Origin: an uncultured Eubacteriales bacterium
GTDB taxonomy: Bacteria > Bacillota > Clostridia > Christensenellales > Christensenellaceae
Assembly (NCBI GenBank): GCA_900545085.1
Contig: UQXU01000039.1
Location: 1 to 15,906, forward strand
DNA length: 15,906 bases
Direction: 5' to 3'
The position numbers and the translations under genes were made by a program. The notes under the pieces are model-generated. The model did not search any database and had not been told where the DNA came from. It saw only the letters and a list, made by a program, of their open reading frames with translations. This document shows, piece by piece, positions 7,609-14,944 of this stretch (position 1 is the first letter of the stretch; every line of letters starts with the position of its first letter).

Positions 7609-8270
7609 TTATACTAGCTATTGATACAACGGGAAAAGTATGCAGTACAGCAGTCTCCAAAGACGGAAAGCTGTTAAGTGAGGAATACAGAGATGTTGGT
7701 TTGACTCATTCTGCTTCCTTAATGCCAATGATTGAAACAGTGTTAGGCAGCGCAGGAGTAGATATATCTGATATAGATAGAATTGCAGTTTCAAACGGCC
7801 CCGGCTCTTTTACGGGAGTGCGCATAGGGGTTTGCGCGGCAAAAGCGTTAGCCCACGCGCGCGGAATTCCGATTTGCGGTATTAGCACATTAGAAGCAAT
7901 GTCTCATAATATTGCACATTTTGATGGAACTGTAGTTCCTATGATAGATGCCCGCAGAGGAGAAGTATACGCCGCAGCTTTTAGAGACGGAAAAAGAATC
8001 ATGCCGGATACAGCAGGTCCAATAGAGCAAATATTGGATAAAATTGAAGACAAAATAATATGCCTCGGAGATGGGGCAACAGCTCTGCACGACAGAATAA
8101 TTAAATTGAGACCTGACGCTTTGTTTGCTCCGGCAAATTTAGCTTTTCAGCGTGCAGGCTCGTCGGCGCTTTTAGCAGAAAAAACAGAACCACATACATA
8201 TTGTGAGATTAAACCTCATTATCTACGTGAATCTGGAGCTGAACGCAAAAAGGGGAAATCTACATCGTGA
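7605..8270 (+). CDS. tsaB: tRNA t6A synthesis scaffold protein TsaB
   Basis: This 221-residue ASKHA-fold protein partners TsaD in transfer of the threonylcarbamoyl group to tRNA. It begins MIILAIDTTGKVCSTAV and carries the GPGSFTGVRIG motif at residues 65-75, then MIDARRGEVYAA. The frame is open further upstream to 7503, but that part overlaps tsaE and is not TsaB-like. The ATG at 7605, within the ATGA overlap, gives the family N-terminus. There is no close strong ribosome site, consistent with coupling to tsaE. The catalytic partner gene tsaD is not in this window. Confidence 0.95.
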   Translation: MIILAIDTTGKVCSTAVSKDGKLLSEEYRDVGLTHSASLMPMIETVLGSAGVDISDIDRIAVSNGPGSFTGVRIGVCAAKALAHARGIPICGISTLEAMSHNIAHFDGTVVPMIDARRGEVYAAAFRDGKRIMPDTAGPIEQILDKIEDKIICLGDGATALHDRIIKLRPDALFAPANLAFQRAGSSALLAEKTEPHTYCEIKPHYLRESGAERKKGKSTS

Positions 8271-8752
8271 AAAAAGCAGATGAAATTACTATTCGAAGAG
8301 CCAACGTAAACGATATAGAAGCTATAGCCGAGCTTGAAACGGCATGTTTTTCCGCTCCATGGCCATTAGAGGTAATCTATGAAGATCTGGCTATTCACAA
8401 AAATTTATATTATCTTGTAATCAAAGATGACATGGCTGTGGGCTATGCCGGAATGTGGATGATATTAGACGAAGCGCACATAAATAATGTGTGTATCCAC
8501 CCGGATTATCAGGGTAAAGGCTATGGAAATAGATTGGTGGATTTCGTTATTCATGAGGCATATAGTCAGGGTGCAGACAGCCTTACATTGGAAGTGCGCG
8601 CAGGAAATATACGAGCACAAAAGCTCTATGCTCGTTTTGGCTTCATTGTCGAAGGGATTAGGAAAAAGTATTACGAAGACAATGGCGAAGATGCATTAAT
8701 AATGTGGAAACAGGGACTATCCATGGAACTAAAGAAAACAAATAAAAACTAA
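8267..8752 (+). CDS. rimI: Ribosomal protein S18-alanine N-acetyltransferase (GNAT family)
   Basis: This 161-residue GNAT acetyltransferase acts, by family knowledge, on the N-terminal alanine of ribosomal protein S18 using acetyl-CoA. The RimI signature CFSAPWP is at residues 27-33. The acetyl-CoA pyrophosphate loop is HPDYQGKGYG (78-87). The C-terminal part has NIRAQKLYARFGF. The start is a GTG at 8267 overlapping the tsaB stop as GTGA, with AAGGGG upstream. The tsaE-tsaB-rimI order is common in Firmicutes, which supports RimI over a generic GNAT. The C-terminal tail is slightly longer and lysine-rich. Confidence 0.92.
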   Translation: MKKADEITIRRANVNDIEAIAELETACFSAPWPLEVIYEDLAIHKNLYYLVIKDDMAVGYAGMWMILDEAHINNVCIHPDYQGKGYGNRLVDFVIHEAYSQGADSLTLEVRAGNIRAQKLYARFGFIVEGIRKKYYEDNGEDALIMWKQGLSMELKKTNKN

Positions 8753-8812
8753 AAATGTGTGGATAGAATTTATATTATTATAATATATTAATTTTCGGAA
8801 AAGGTGATGATT

Positions 8813-9556
8813 ATGAGCAAACCAATTTTAATACATGCGGCATCTCACGCAGAAGCGGAACATTTAATTTCTTCGATGCTAAATACATGCATGACTACAG
8901 TTGGCGGCTGGAATTACTATGACGGTAAATTCGGCGGAGTCAGCGTTATTGTATACGAAAGCGGCGACGGAATGGTAAACGCTGCATCGGCCACTACCGT
9001 TGCCGTAGCGTATTTCGGACCGGGTGCAGTTATAACACAAGGGACAGCGCGGCGCATTGCAGGTGAATCTGAACATGGCGACTTGTTTATTGCGGAGTCT
9101 GCTGTCAACGCAGGCAGTTCTTCTCATTGTGATTTTTCTCCAAAAGATATAAGCCTAGCTCAGTCCGGGATGCTGTTAAAACAAAAAGAATTAAGAGCGG
9201 AGGAGCGTCTCGCTGAAGTTACATTGCGAGCTCCTTACGAAGGAAACAGACATATCGGCACCATAGCGAGCACAGATTCTGAGCTGACAGAAAAAGAAGC
9301 AATGGCTTTGGCAAAGGCTTTCGGCGCTGAAGTGCTGGATCGTGAAAGCGCTGCAATATTTCAAGTAGCTAAAACATTTGGAATTCCGTGTATCGGCGCT
9401 AAGCTGATTTACAATCACGAGGACCCTGCTATGTTGCAAAAATTTGCAGAATATATTTATGTTCTGGCACGTCGTGTAGCTCGCGCCGGCTATGGTATAG
9501 ATTTTAATGTCAGTAATTTGATAAACGTCAATGCAGACGAAAGCGATAGTGAATAG
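8813..9556 (+). CDS. Nucleoside phosphorylase superfamily protein, MTA/SAH nucleosidase-like
   Basis: The product is a 247-residue protein with the phosphorylase/nucleosidase fold. Family signals are GDGMVNAASATTVAVAYFGP (51-70), VITQGTARRI (73-82) and ESAAIFQVAKTFGIPCIGAK (178-197). The last block matches the MEGAAIAQV...GVP region of MTA/SAH nucleosidases, with E178 at the substrate-ribose position. Where those enzymes have the catalytic Asp of the ISD motif, this protein reads LIYN (N201), so activity or substrate may differ. It likely cleaves or binds purine nucleosides in the cytoplasm, perhaps in S-adenosylmethionine salvage. GTG and ATG codons at 8804 and 8807 are possible, but ATG 8813 is best spaced from AAAAGGTG. 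It follows rimI by 60 bases, possibly with its own weak promoter. Confidence 0.72.
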   Translation: MSKPILIHAASHAEAEHLISSMLNTCMTTVGGWNYYDGKFGGVSVIVYESGDGMVNAASATTVAVAYFGPGAVITQGTARRIAGESEHGDLFIAESAVNAGSSSHCDFSPKDISLAQSGMLLKQKELRAEERLAEVTLRAPYEGNRHIGTIASTDSELTEKEAMALAKAFGAEVLDRESAAIFQVAKTFGIPCIGAKLIYNHEDPAMLQKFAEYIYVLARRVARAGYGIDFNVSNLINVNADESDSE

Positions 9557-9593
9557 ACCACACTTCTTATTTCTGATTTAAAAAATAACGCTC

Positions 9594-9641
9594 AACAGCG
9601 AGGGACGGTATAGCCTAACGGCTATGCCGTTCTTCGCTGTT
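9594..9641. repeat. 48-base long hairpin at the junction before the redox cassette
   Basis: AACAGCGA (9594-9601) pairs with TCGCTGTT (9634-9641). Inside it GGGA pairs with TTCT through wobbles, and CGG-T-ATAGCC pairs with GGCTAT-G-CCG, around a four-base TAAC loop. No T run follows on the plus strand. On the minus strand a T6 run begins about 8 bases past the stem. It may be a weak terminator or a small repeat element. Confidence 0.6.
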
Positions 9642-9642
9642 A

Positions 9643-9671
9643 TGGCTATTTCTAACATTTCGTGTTATACT
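9643..9671 (+). promoter_or_regulatory. Candidate extended -10 promoter for the SDR gene
   Basis: TGTTATACT (9663-9671) is an extended -10. The -35 region, TGGCTA at 9643-9648 with a 17-base spacer, is poor. It starts right after the long hairpin and leads to a strong ribosome site. Confidence 0.5.
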
Positions 9672-9695
9672 GAAAATAAAAGGAGGATTGACATA

Positions 9696-10412
9696 ATGTT
9701 TCAGCATAAAGTAGCAGTTATTACAGGCGGCGCCCAGGGCATCGGGAAATGTATTGCCGAAGAATTTAAGAAGAACGGGGCGGCTGTCTGCATCATTGAC
9801 AAACAGCCAAATGGCTATTTTACCGGTGATTTAGCAGAAAAAGAAAGCTTAAGGTGTTTTGCAGAGAAAGTCATTGACGAGCATGGCAGAGTGGATTATC
9901 TGATTAACAATGCCCTCCCCTTGATGAAAGGAATATCCGAATGTTCTTATGAGGAATTTAATTATGCCTTGCGGGTAGGCTTAACAGCGCCTTTCTACCT
10001 TACAAAGCTGTTTCTTCCCTACTTTTCTGCTGATGCGGCTATTGTGAATATTTCTTCTTCCCGCGACCGTATGAGTCAGCCGCAGACGGAAAGCTACACC
10101 GCTGCCAAAGGCGGGATTGCGGCGCTTACACATGCTCTTGCGGTCAGTTTGGGCGGGAAAGTCCGCGTAAATTCCGTTTCCCCTGGCTGGATAGATACCG
10201 TTTACACGGAGTATGAGGGTGCGGATGCACTCCAGCATCCTGCCGGCCGGGTAGGGAATCCTCTGGACATTGCCAATATGGTGTTGTACCTTTGCTCGGA
10301 TAAAGCAGGATTTATCACCGGAGAAAACATCTGCATCGACGGCGGAATGACAAAACAGATGATTTACCACAATGATTTTGGTTGGGCGCTGAATGGGGAG
10401 GACAAGCAGTGA
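9696..10412 (+). CDS. Short-chain dehydrogenase/reductase (SDR family)
   Basis: This 238-residue NAD(P)-dependent oxidoreductase of the classical SDR type is cytoplasmic. The cofactor-binding glycine motif TGGAQGIG is near residue 10, the NNA motif follows FAEKVIDEHGRVDYLI, the catalytic Ser is in NISSSR, and the catalytic YxxxK is in ESYTAAKGG. The end GENICIDGGMT is typical. An earlier in-frame ATG at 9624 lies in the hairpin region. The ATG at 9696 has AAAAGGAGG at 9678-9686 with a 9-base spacer. The substrate is unknown; homologues act on sugars, steroids, acyl chains or small ketones. It lies 226 bases before a LysR gene in the same direction. Confidence 0.92.
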   Translation: MFQHKVAVITGGAQGIGKCIAEEFKKNGAAVCIIDKQPNGYFTGDLAEKESLRCFAEKVIDEHGRVDYLINNALPLMKGISECSYEEFNYALRVGLTAPFYLTKLFLPYFSADAAIVNISSSRDRMSQPQTESYTAAKGGIAALTHALAVSLGGKVRVNSVSPGWIDTVYTEYEGADALQHPAGRVGNPLDIANMVLYLCSDKAGFITGENICIDGGMTKQMIYHNDFGWALNGEDKQ

Positions 10413-10581
10413 ACAATCCAATAACCAGAAAACGAAGGATAACCTGCGCGCCGCCGATACTGCTTTTTCGGCATTCTCCCCTCCCCCGTCTATTTAAAGT
10501 GTTTTTCCGCCTTTAGCTTCCGTGTAATAAAATCCAGACAGTATATCTTGTCCTGCCCTTCATGTATCTGCGATGATATGC

Positions 10582-10610
10582 TTTACATTTATGTTTTTCG
10601 TCGATATAAT
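10582..10610 (+). promoter_or_regulatory. Promoter of the lysR-type gene
   Basis: -35 TTTACA (10582-10587), a 17-base spacer, -10 TATAAT (10605-10610). The ribosome site AAAGGGAGGTG follows close to the ATG at 10639. The SDR and LysR genes are therefore probably separate transcription units. Confidence 0.8.
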
Positions 10611-10638
10611 CTGAGGTAAGAAAGGGAGGTGCCTTATT

Positions 10639-11516
10639 ATGGATATTCGTGTACTTAAATACTTTCTTGCTGTTGTGCAAGAGGAGAGCGTTACACGGGC
10701 GGCAGAAGCCATTCATACCACGCAGCCAAATCTCTCCAGGCAATTAAATTTGCTGGAAGAAGAACTGGGCTGCAAACTTTTTGAACGAGGTAGCCGAAAA
10801 ATTACTCTTACAGAAGAAGGGCTGTTCCTGCATAAACGGGCAAAAGAGATTGTAGAGCTCACGGAGCGGACAGAATCTGATTTGAGCCTTCTGAAAGAAG
10901 CTGCCAGCGGTGTCGTCCATATTGGCGGTATCGAAACCCATGTCATGCGTTTTCTCGTCCATACAATCCTGACGCTGAAAGACGTTTATCCGCAATTCAA
11001 TATGACTTTTTCAGCGGGAGCATTGCGGAGATTACGGACTGGCTCAATAAAGGTCTTCTGGACTTCGGCGTGGTCGTAGCACCGGTAGATATGCAGAAAT
11101 ATGACTATATCAAGCTGCCCGTCAATGACCGTTTCGGCGTTGTCATGCGAAAAGACTGCCCGCTTGCCAAACTTCATTCTATCCGACCGGAAGATATTGG
11201 CGATTATCCGGTATGGGTAGCGCACCAGCAGATTGAGGGAAATGTTCTTTCCAGTTGGCTGGGCCGAGACTTGCAAAGCCTGAACATCGTTTCTACGTTT
11301 AATCTCATTACAACACCTGCTATGATGATTGAAGAAGGTTTCGGTATGGCATTTACTTTCGATCATCTTGTAAGTACCGGAGAAAACAGCAGCTTATGTT
11401 TCCGTCCTCTGGAACCCAAAATAGAAGCTGACATTTTTCTGATCTGGAAAAAGTATCAGATGTTCACAAGAGCCGCAAGTATATTTTTAGAGGAAGTCCG
11501 CCGGAAATCCCGCTAA
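10639..11516 (+). pseudogene. LysR-family transcriptional regulator with a one-base frameshift
   Basis: The N-terminal frame (10639-11079) has the LysR winged helix-turn-helix, with VTRAAEAIHTTQPNLSRQL at about residues 18-36 and the linker helix behind it. It continues as good LysR sequence to YPQFNMTF, then runs into unrelated residues. The sequence resumes one frame over as FSGSIAEITDWLNKGLLDFG, read from 11010, and runs to the stop at 11516 with the ligand-binding domain. A single missing T in the T5 run at 11007-11011 explains this; six T would restore one protein of about 292 residues. It could be a true mutation, slippage-prone phase variation or a sequencing error. Targets are unknown; the adjacent SDR or alcohol dehydrogenase genes are likely. 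Confidence 0.85.
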
Positions 11517-11653
11517 CCCTCTTTTGCCGCTTCTATCTGGAAGCCACGGTCTCTTGTAACAACCTTCGTCCATTTCCCACTTCGGAAATGGAAAAACACA
11601 AATAAAAATGATTCCCTTCCTTTTCATCTCCAATGTGACTGTATATCTAATGC

Positions 11654-11683
11654 AAAAGGCCGCAGAATTGTTTTCTGCTGGCC
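11654..11683 (-). terminator. Terminator of the adh-SUMF1-AKR operon
   Basis: On the minus strand GGCC-A-GCAGAA pairs with TTCTGC-GGCC around an AACAA loop, with one bulged A, followed by TTTT. It lies 26 bases past the stop of the aldo/keto reductase gene. Confidence 0.8.
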
Positions 11684-11708
11684 CCTGCATGAAAAGTTCA
11701 TTTGATAG

Positions 11709-12680
11709 TTACCAATCTCCGTATCTTTCATTACGGTTCAAATCTGCAATCTGCGAAAGTTCTTCCTCTGATAACTCAAAATCAAAAACATCATAGTTTT
11801 CCGCAATGTGATCCGGGTTACTCGATCCGGGAATAACAACATATCCGGTCTGCAAATGCCATCTTACCAAAATTTGTGCAGAGGTTCTATTATGGGATTC
11901 TGCTATATTCACAATCGTTTCATCATTGAAAATATCCTGTGTATGCCCTCTTCCGCCAAAGGGATAATAGGATTCCATTACTGTCCCATACTGGCTGACA
12001 TATTCCGGCATCTGCTCGTTTTTATAATATGGGTGGTATTCATTTTGGAGAACCGCAGGCATGATTTCCGCATTTTCTGTCACACGCTCAAAATCTTCCG
12101 GTGTGTAATAGTTAGAAATCCCGATGGAATGAACCTTACCATCATAAACTGCCTGCTGAATTGCAAGGTAAAGTTCGTTTTCTCCGACTCCCGGCTGATG
12201 AACCAGCATCAGGTCAATATAATCAAGCCCCAGCCTTTCATTACAAGCGTCAATGGCATCCTCATAATCCTCAGAAATACCGGGAACAAGCTTGCTTGTA
12301 ACAAAGACTTCTTCCCTTGTAACGATTCCTTCGTCAATGGCTCTCCTGACGCCTTTGCCCACGCCTTCCTCATTTCCGTAATATCTGGCGGTATCAATCA
12401 GCCGGTATCCATCCTGCAGAGCGTGATAAACACTGTTTTCCACAGTTTCATCATCCTGCGTCCAGGTACCAAGCCCAATGATTGGCATTTCATAGCCGCT
12501 GTTTAACATAACCGTTTTGTTTTCAAAATCAAATTCTTCAGCAAGCTGTTTTTCTGGTTCAGATGTGACAATTTCTGAAACCGCAGCGTTTTTATCATCG
12601 AAAGGAGATACCACAGCCTGCCCGCAGGCAGACAGACATATCATGGAAAGAGGCAAAAGAAAAGATAATATTTTTTTCAA
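11709..12680 (-). CDS. Aldo/keto reductase lipoprotein
   Basis: This 323-residue protein is built as a signal peptide, linker and full aldo/keto reductase barrel (about residues 55-323). The signal peptide has KK, a hydrophobic core and lipobox LSAC with Cys at residue 19, so the protein should be lipid-anchored outside the membrane. All four catalytic residues are present: D96, Y101 (ARYYGNEEGVG), K130 (VTSKL) and H161 (LVHQP). In the cofactor-phosphate segment, the common IPKS is IPGSS (283-287) and the usual Arg is H291, suggesting weaker NADPH preference. The start is TTG at 12680, 9 bases after AAGGAG; the only later ATG would destroy the signal peptide. It is the last gene of a three-gene operon, 13 bases after the SUMF1-like gene. 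AKRs normally reduce aldehydes and ketones in the cytoplasm, so export is odd. Confidence 0.88.
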   Translation of the reverse strand: MKKILSFLLPLSMICLSACGQAVVSPFDDKNAAVSEIVTSEPEKQLAEEFDFENKTVMLNSGYEMPIIGLGTWTQDDETVENSVYHALQDGYRLIDTARYYGNEEGVGKGVRRAIDEGIVTREEVFVTSKLVPGISEDYEDAIDACNERLGLDYIDLMLVHQPGVGENELYLAIQQAVYDGKVHSIGISNYYTPEDFERVTENAEIMPAVLQNEYHPYYKNEQMPEYVSQYGTVMESYYPFGGRGHTQDIFNDETIVNIAESHNRTSAQILVRWHLQTGYVVIPGSSNPDHIAENYDVFDFELSEEELSQIADLNRNERYGDW

Positions 12681-12693
12681 GTCCTATCACTCC

Positions 12694-13641
12694 TTACGAA
12701 AGGCCGATTCTAAGACCAATGGTATAATCGGTAGCGGAATAGAAATAGCGGTAAGTACAGGTAAAACGGTAATCATCATTATAGTAAATGCTGCCGCCCC
12801 GCTTAATATAGTTATTGCTCGGCGTTGTATTGCAGGGATCAGTCCGCGTCTCAGTGCTGTAAGGTGCCGCATAGTCAGCTACCCATTCATACACATTACC
12901 GCTCATGTCATAAATTCCCAATTCATTCGGTTTCTTCTGCTTAACCGGATAGACGCGTCTGCCGTCATCACTTGTCCAGCCCACTTCGGACAGGGTATCG
13001 CTGCCGGAATAAATATACCCCTGGCTCTGATTTCCGCCTTTTGCGGCAAATTCCCACTGCGCTTCGGTAAGCATATGGAAATTCTGATCCTCCGGAATAA
13101 TCCCTGCCGCATGAGCTTTCTCATTCAATCTTTCTACAAATTCCTGACATTCCGGAACAACTACGCTGGCAATCGGATATTCCAGATCTTCCTCACTATG
13201 ACTGTCATACATGACTTCGTTCCACAAGGCTCTGGTGACTTCTGTTTCGCCGATGCAGTAAGAGGAAACTGTTACCTGATGCTCCCCGGCCTGGTTGCTT
13301 ACCTGCGTTCCGCTACCCTGTGCCCTTTCGTCATTTCCCATCGTGAAGGTTCCGCCTTCAACATAAATCATTGTGAACTCTACACCATTCAGACTATAAG
13401 TAGCGGTTTCTAAATCACTGGTATTTGTCTCGGCATCCTGTGGTACAGACGAGTCATTCTCCGCTGCCTGCTCCGTATCTGCTTCTGCGGTATCCGATTC
13501 AGGCATTGTCGATTCTTCCACTGTAACATCCGGCTGTGTCTGACTGCTTTCCACATCAGCTTTCGCCTGATTGCCACAGCCTGTAAATGCAAGTGTTAAT
13601 AACATTACAAGGGAGAGAACCCCTATTTTAGATTGTTTCAT
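12694..13641 (-). CDS. SUMF1/formylglycine-generating-enzyme-like lipoprotein
   Basis: This 315-residue exported lipoprotein has a signal peptide ending FTGC (Cys 22). Residues about 23-82 form an acidic Ser/Thr/Glu-rich linker. From about 86 comes the FGE-sulfatase (SUMF1) fold: MIYVEGGTFTMG (91-102), EVTRALWNEVM (134-144), TEAQWEFAAKGG (192-203), GIYDMSGNVYEWVADY (242-257) and a C-terminal RGGSIYYNDDYRFTC...GLRIG. True formylglycine-generating enzymes use a Cys pair in the C-terminal part; here only one Cys (C295) is seen there, so catalysis on sulfatases is doubtful and no sulfatase gene is nearby. It may instead bind a ligand or partner. The ATG at 13641 has AAGGAG upstream. It lies between the alcohol dehydrogenase and AKR genes, 29 and 13 bases away. 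Confidence 0.88.
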   Translation of the reverse strand: MKQSKIGVLSLVMLLTLAFTGCGNQAKADVESSQTQPDVTVEESTMPESDTAEADTEQAAENDSSVPQDAETNTSDLETATYSLNGVEFTMIYVEGGTFTMGNDERAQGSGTQVSNQAGEHQVTVSSYCIGETEVTRALWNEVMYDSHSEEDLEYPIASVVVPECQEFVERLNEKAHAAGIIPEDQNFHMLTEAQWEFAAKGGNQSQGYIYSGSDTLSEVGWTSDDGRRVYPVKQKKPNELGIYDMSGNVYEWVADYAAPYSTETRTDPCNTTPSNNYIKRGGSIYYNDDYRFTCTYRYFYSATDYTIGLRIGLS

Positions 13642-13670
13642 TTCACAACACTCCTTTATCTAATCGTTCT

Positions 13671-14840
13671 TTACAGACACATAGTAAAGATTTTTTCAAT
13701 GTCCTCCTGTTTCAAAGGCTTAAAACCGGGGAGAACGTCTCCGCCGCAAGCCTTCTTAGCCATAAGAGAGAAATAGGATGCGTCAATTCCGATTTCCGAC
13801 AAGTTGGATTTCAACCTCAGCGTTTTATAAAGAAATTCTTCCGTCAGGCAAATACTCTTTTGAGCGACTTCCATTTTGGGAAGCGCCGGGTCAATTCCAA
13901 AGACCTGAACTCCAAACTGATAAAAGCGGTCTGCTGTGTTTTCATCCAGAATATAACGCATCCAGCGCGGCGTTAAGATAGCAAGTCCTAAACCATGCGT
14001 AATGTCATAAATTGCGGACAGCTCATGCTCCATAGGATGGCAGCTCCATTCACAATTTTGCAAAGCACCGGTAAAACCGTTAATCGCCCAGGATGCAGCC
14101 CACATTAAATTCGCTCTGGCTTCATAGTTGTCCGGCTGCTCCAATGCAATGGGGGCATACTTTATAACAGTTTTCATCAAGCTTTCTTTCACACAGTCCA
14201 GCATATACATACTGCCGTCCTGGGGAACAAAATAACTTTCAAAAATATGGGAAAGAATATCGGCGCTCCCGCAGGCAGTCTGATACTTACTAACCGAATA
14301 CGTCAGGGTCGGATCAAGGAATGAAACTTTGGGCTGCATGGGTGCGAAAGAAAATCCCAGCTTATCGTTCGTTTCCGGGTTGCTGATGACGCCGCCCGCA
14401 TCCATTTCAGAGCCGGTAGCCGCCAAAGTCAGAACGGTGACAACCGGAAGGCATTTCTGAACGTCCACCTTTTGCAGAAGAATATCCCATGCGTCTCCGT
14501 CATAATAAGTCGCTGCGCCTACATATTTTGCACAGTCAATAACAGAACCGCCTCCAACAGCCAGCAATACGTCAATGTTCTCTCTTTTGCAGATGTCCGC
14601 CCCTGCGTTTACAGAAGAAACACGAGGATTTGGTTCGATACCGGCCAACTCAAACAACTCCATTCCGGCTTTTTTGATTTCAGCTACAATCTTATCATAG
14701 AGGCCGCTTTTTTTGATGGAACCGCCGCCATAGCACAGCAAAACTTTTTTGCCGTAAGCCGACAGTTCCGTTCCTAAATGTTCAAGCTGATCCGGGCCAA
14801 AATAAACACGAGTGGGAATGTCATAAATAAATGAATACAT
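13671..14840 (-). CDS. Iron-containing alcohol dehydrogenase (BDH/YqhD-like)
   Basis: This 389-residue group III alcohol dehydrogenase is probably a cytoplasmic NAD(P)H-dependent aldehyde reductase. It begins MYSFIYDIPTRVYFGPDQLE, like butanol dehydrogenases. The cofactor motif GGGSVID is at 96-102. Metal ligands are D194 and H198 (GSADILSH), H268 (CHPMEHEL) and H282 (THG), matching the spacing in YqhD. The frame extends upstream to 14933, but that part lies in the promoter and leader. ATG 14840 has AGAAAGG with a 9-base spacer. It is the first gene of the operon with the SUMF1-like and AKR lipoproteins, divergent from a marR gene. The exact substrate is not deducible; short-chain aldehydes are typical. 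Confidence 0.93.
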   Translation of the reverse strand: MYSFIYDIPTRVYFGPDQLEHLGTELSAYGKKVLLCYGGGSIKKSGLYDKIVAEIKKAGMELFELAGIEPNPRVSSVNAGADICKRENIDVLLAVGGGSVIDCAKYVGAATYYDGDAWDILLQKVDVQKCLPVVTVLTLAATGSEMDAGGVISNPETNDKLGFSFAPMQPKVSFLDPTLTYSVSKYQTACGSADILSHIFESYFVPQDGSMYMLDCVKESLMKTVIKYAPIALEQPDNYEARANLMWAASWAINGFTGALQNCEWSCHPMEHELSAIYDITHGLGLAILTPRWMRYILDENTADRFYQFGVQVFGIDPALPKMEVAQKSICLTEEFLYKTLRLKSNLSEIGIDASYFSLMAKKACGGDVLPGFKPLKQEDIEKIFTMCL

Positions 14841-14856
14841 AAACACCATCCTTTCT

Positions 14857-14870
14857 AAACTGAACAGTTT
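14857..14870. promoter_or_regulatory. Inverted repeat in the alcohol dehydrogenase leader
   Basis: AAACTG-AA-CAGTTT is a perfect 6-bp dyad between the promoter and the ribosome site of the alcohol dehydrogenase gene. On the plus strand it is followed by T's. It could be an operator. The same leader also has a GGCGG-TTTT-CCGCC hairpin at 14885-14898. Confidence 0.4.
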
Positions 14871-14916
14871 TTTGGTTTTATTCCGGCGGTTTTCCGCCAT
14901 CCCGTTTCTGATTTTA

Positions 14917-14944
14917 ATTATACTCAGAAACACACGAATAACAA
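14917..14944 (-). promoter_or_regulatory. Promoter of the adh-SUMF1-AKR operon
   Basis: On the minus strand: -35 TTGTTA (14944-14939), a 16-base spacer, -10 TATAAT (14922-14917). The leader before the ATG is about 70 bases and contains two inverted repeats. Confidence 0.65.

Noticed and set aside
8756..8784. Promoter for the nucleosidase-like gene (TATAAT at 8779)
   Set aside because: The -10 is good but the region is almost all A and T and there is no acceptable -35, so the match could be chance.
10453..10472. Possible terminator after the SDR gene (GCCGA with TCGGC)
   Set aside because: The stem is only 5 bp with a 10-base loop, and it is followed by C-rich sequence, not a T run.
11570..11591. 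8-bp hairpin CCATTTCC-CACTTC-GGAAATGG after the LysR gene
   Set aside because: It is followed by A's on the plus strand and has no T run after it on the minus strand, so I do not call it a terminator; it may be chance or an unknown signal.
11808..12506. 232-codon plus-strand open frame opposite the aldo/keto reductase gene
   Set aside because: The minus strand encodes a complete AKR with all catalytic residues. The plus frame lacks a ribosome site and any family signal.
12517..13413. 298-codon plus-strand open frame opposite the SUMF1-like gene
   Set aside because: It is opposite a clear SUMF1-domain lipoprotein with start, signal peptide and spacing that fit the operon. It is a mirror of coding bias.
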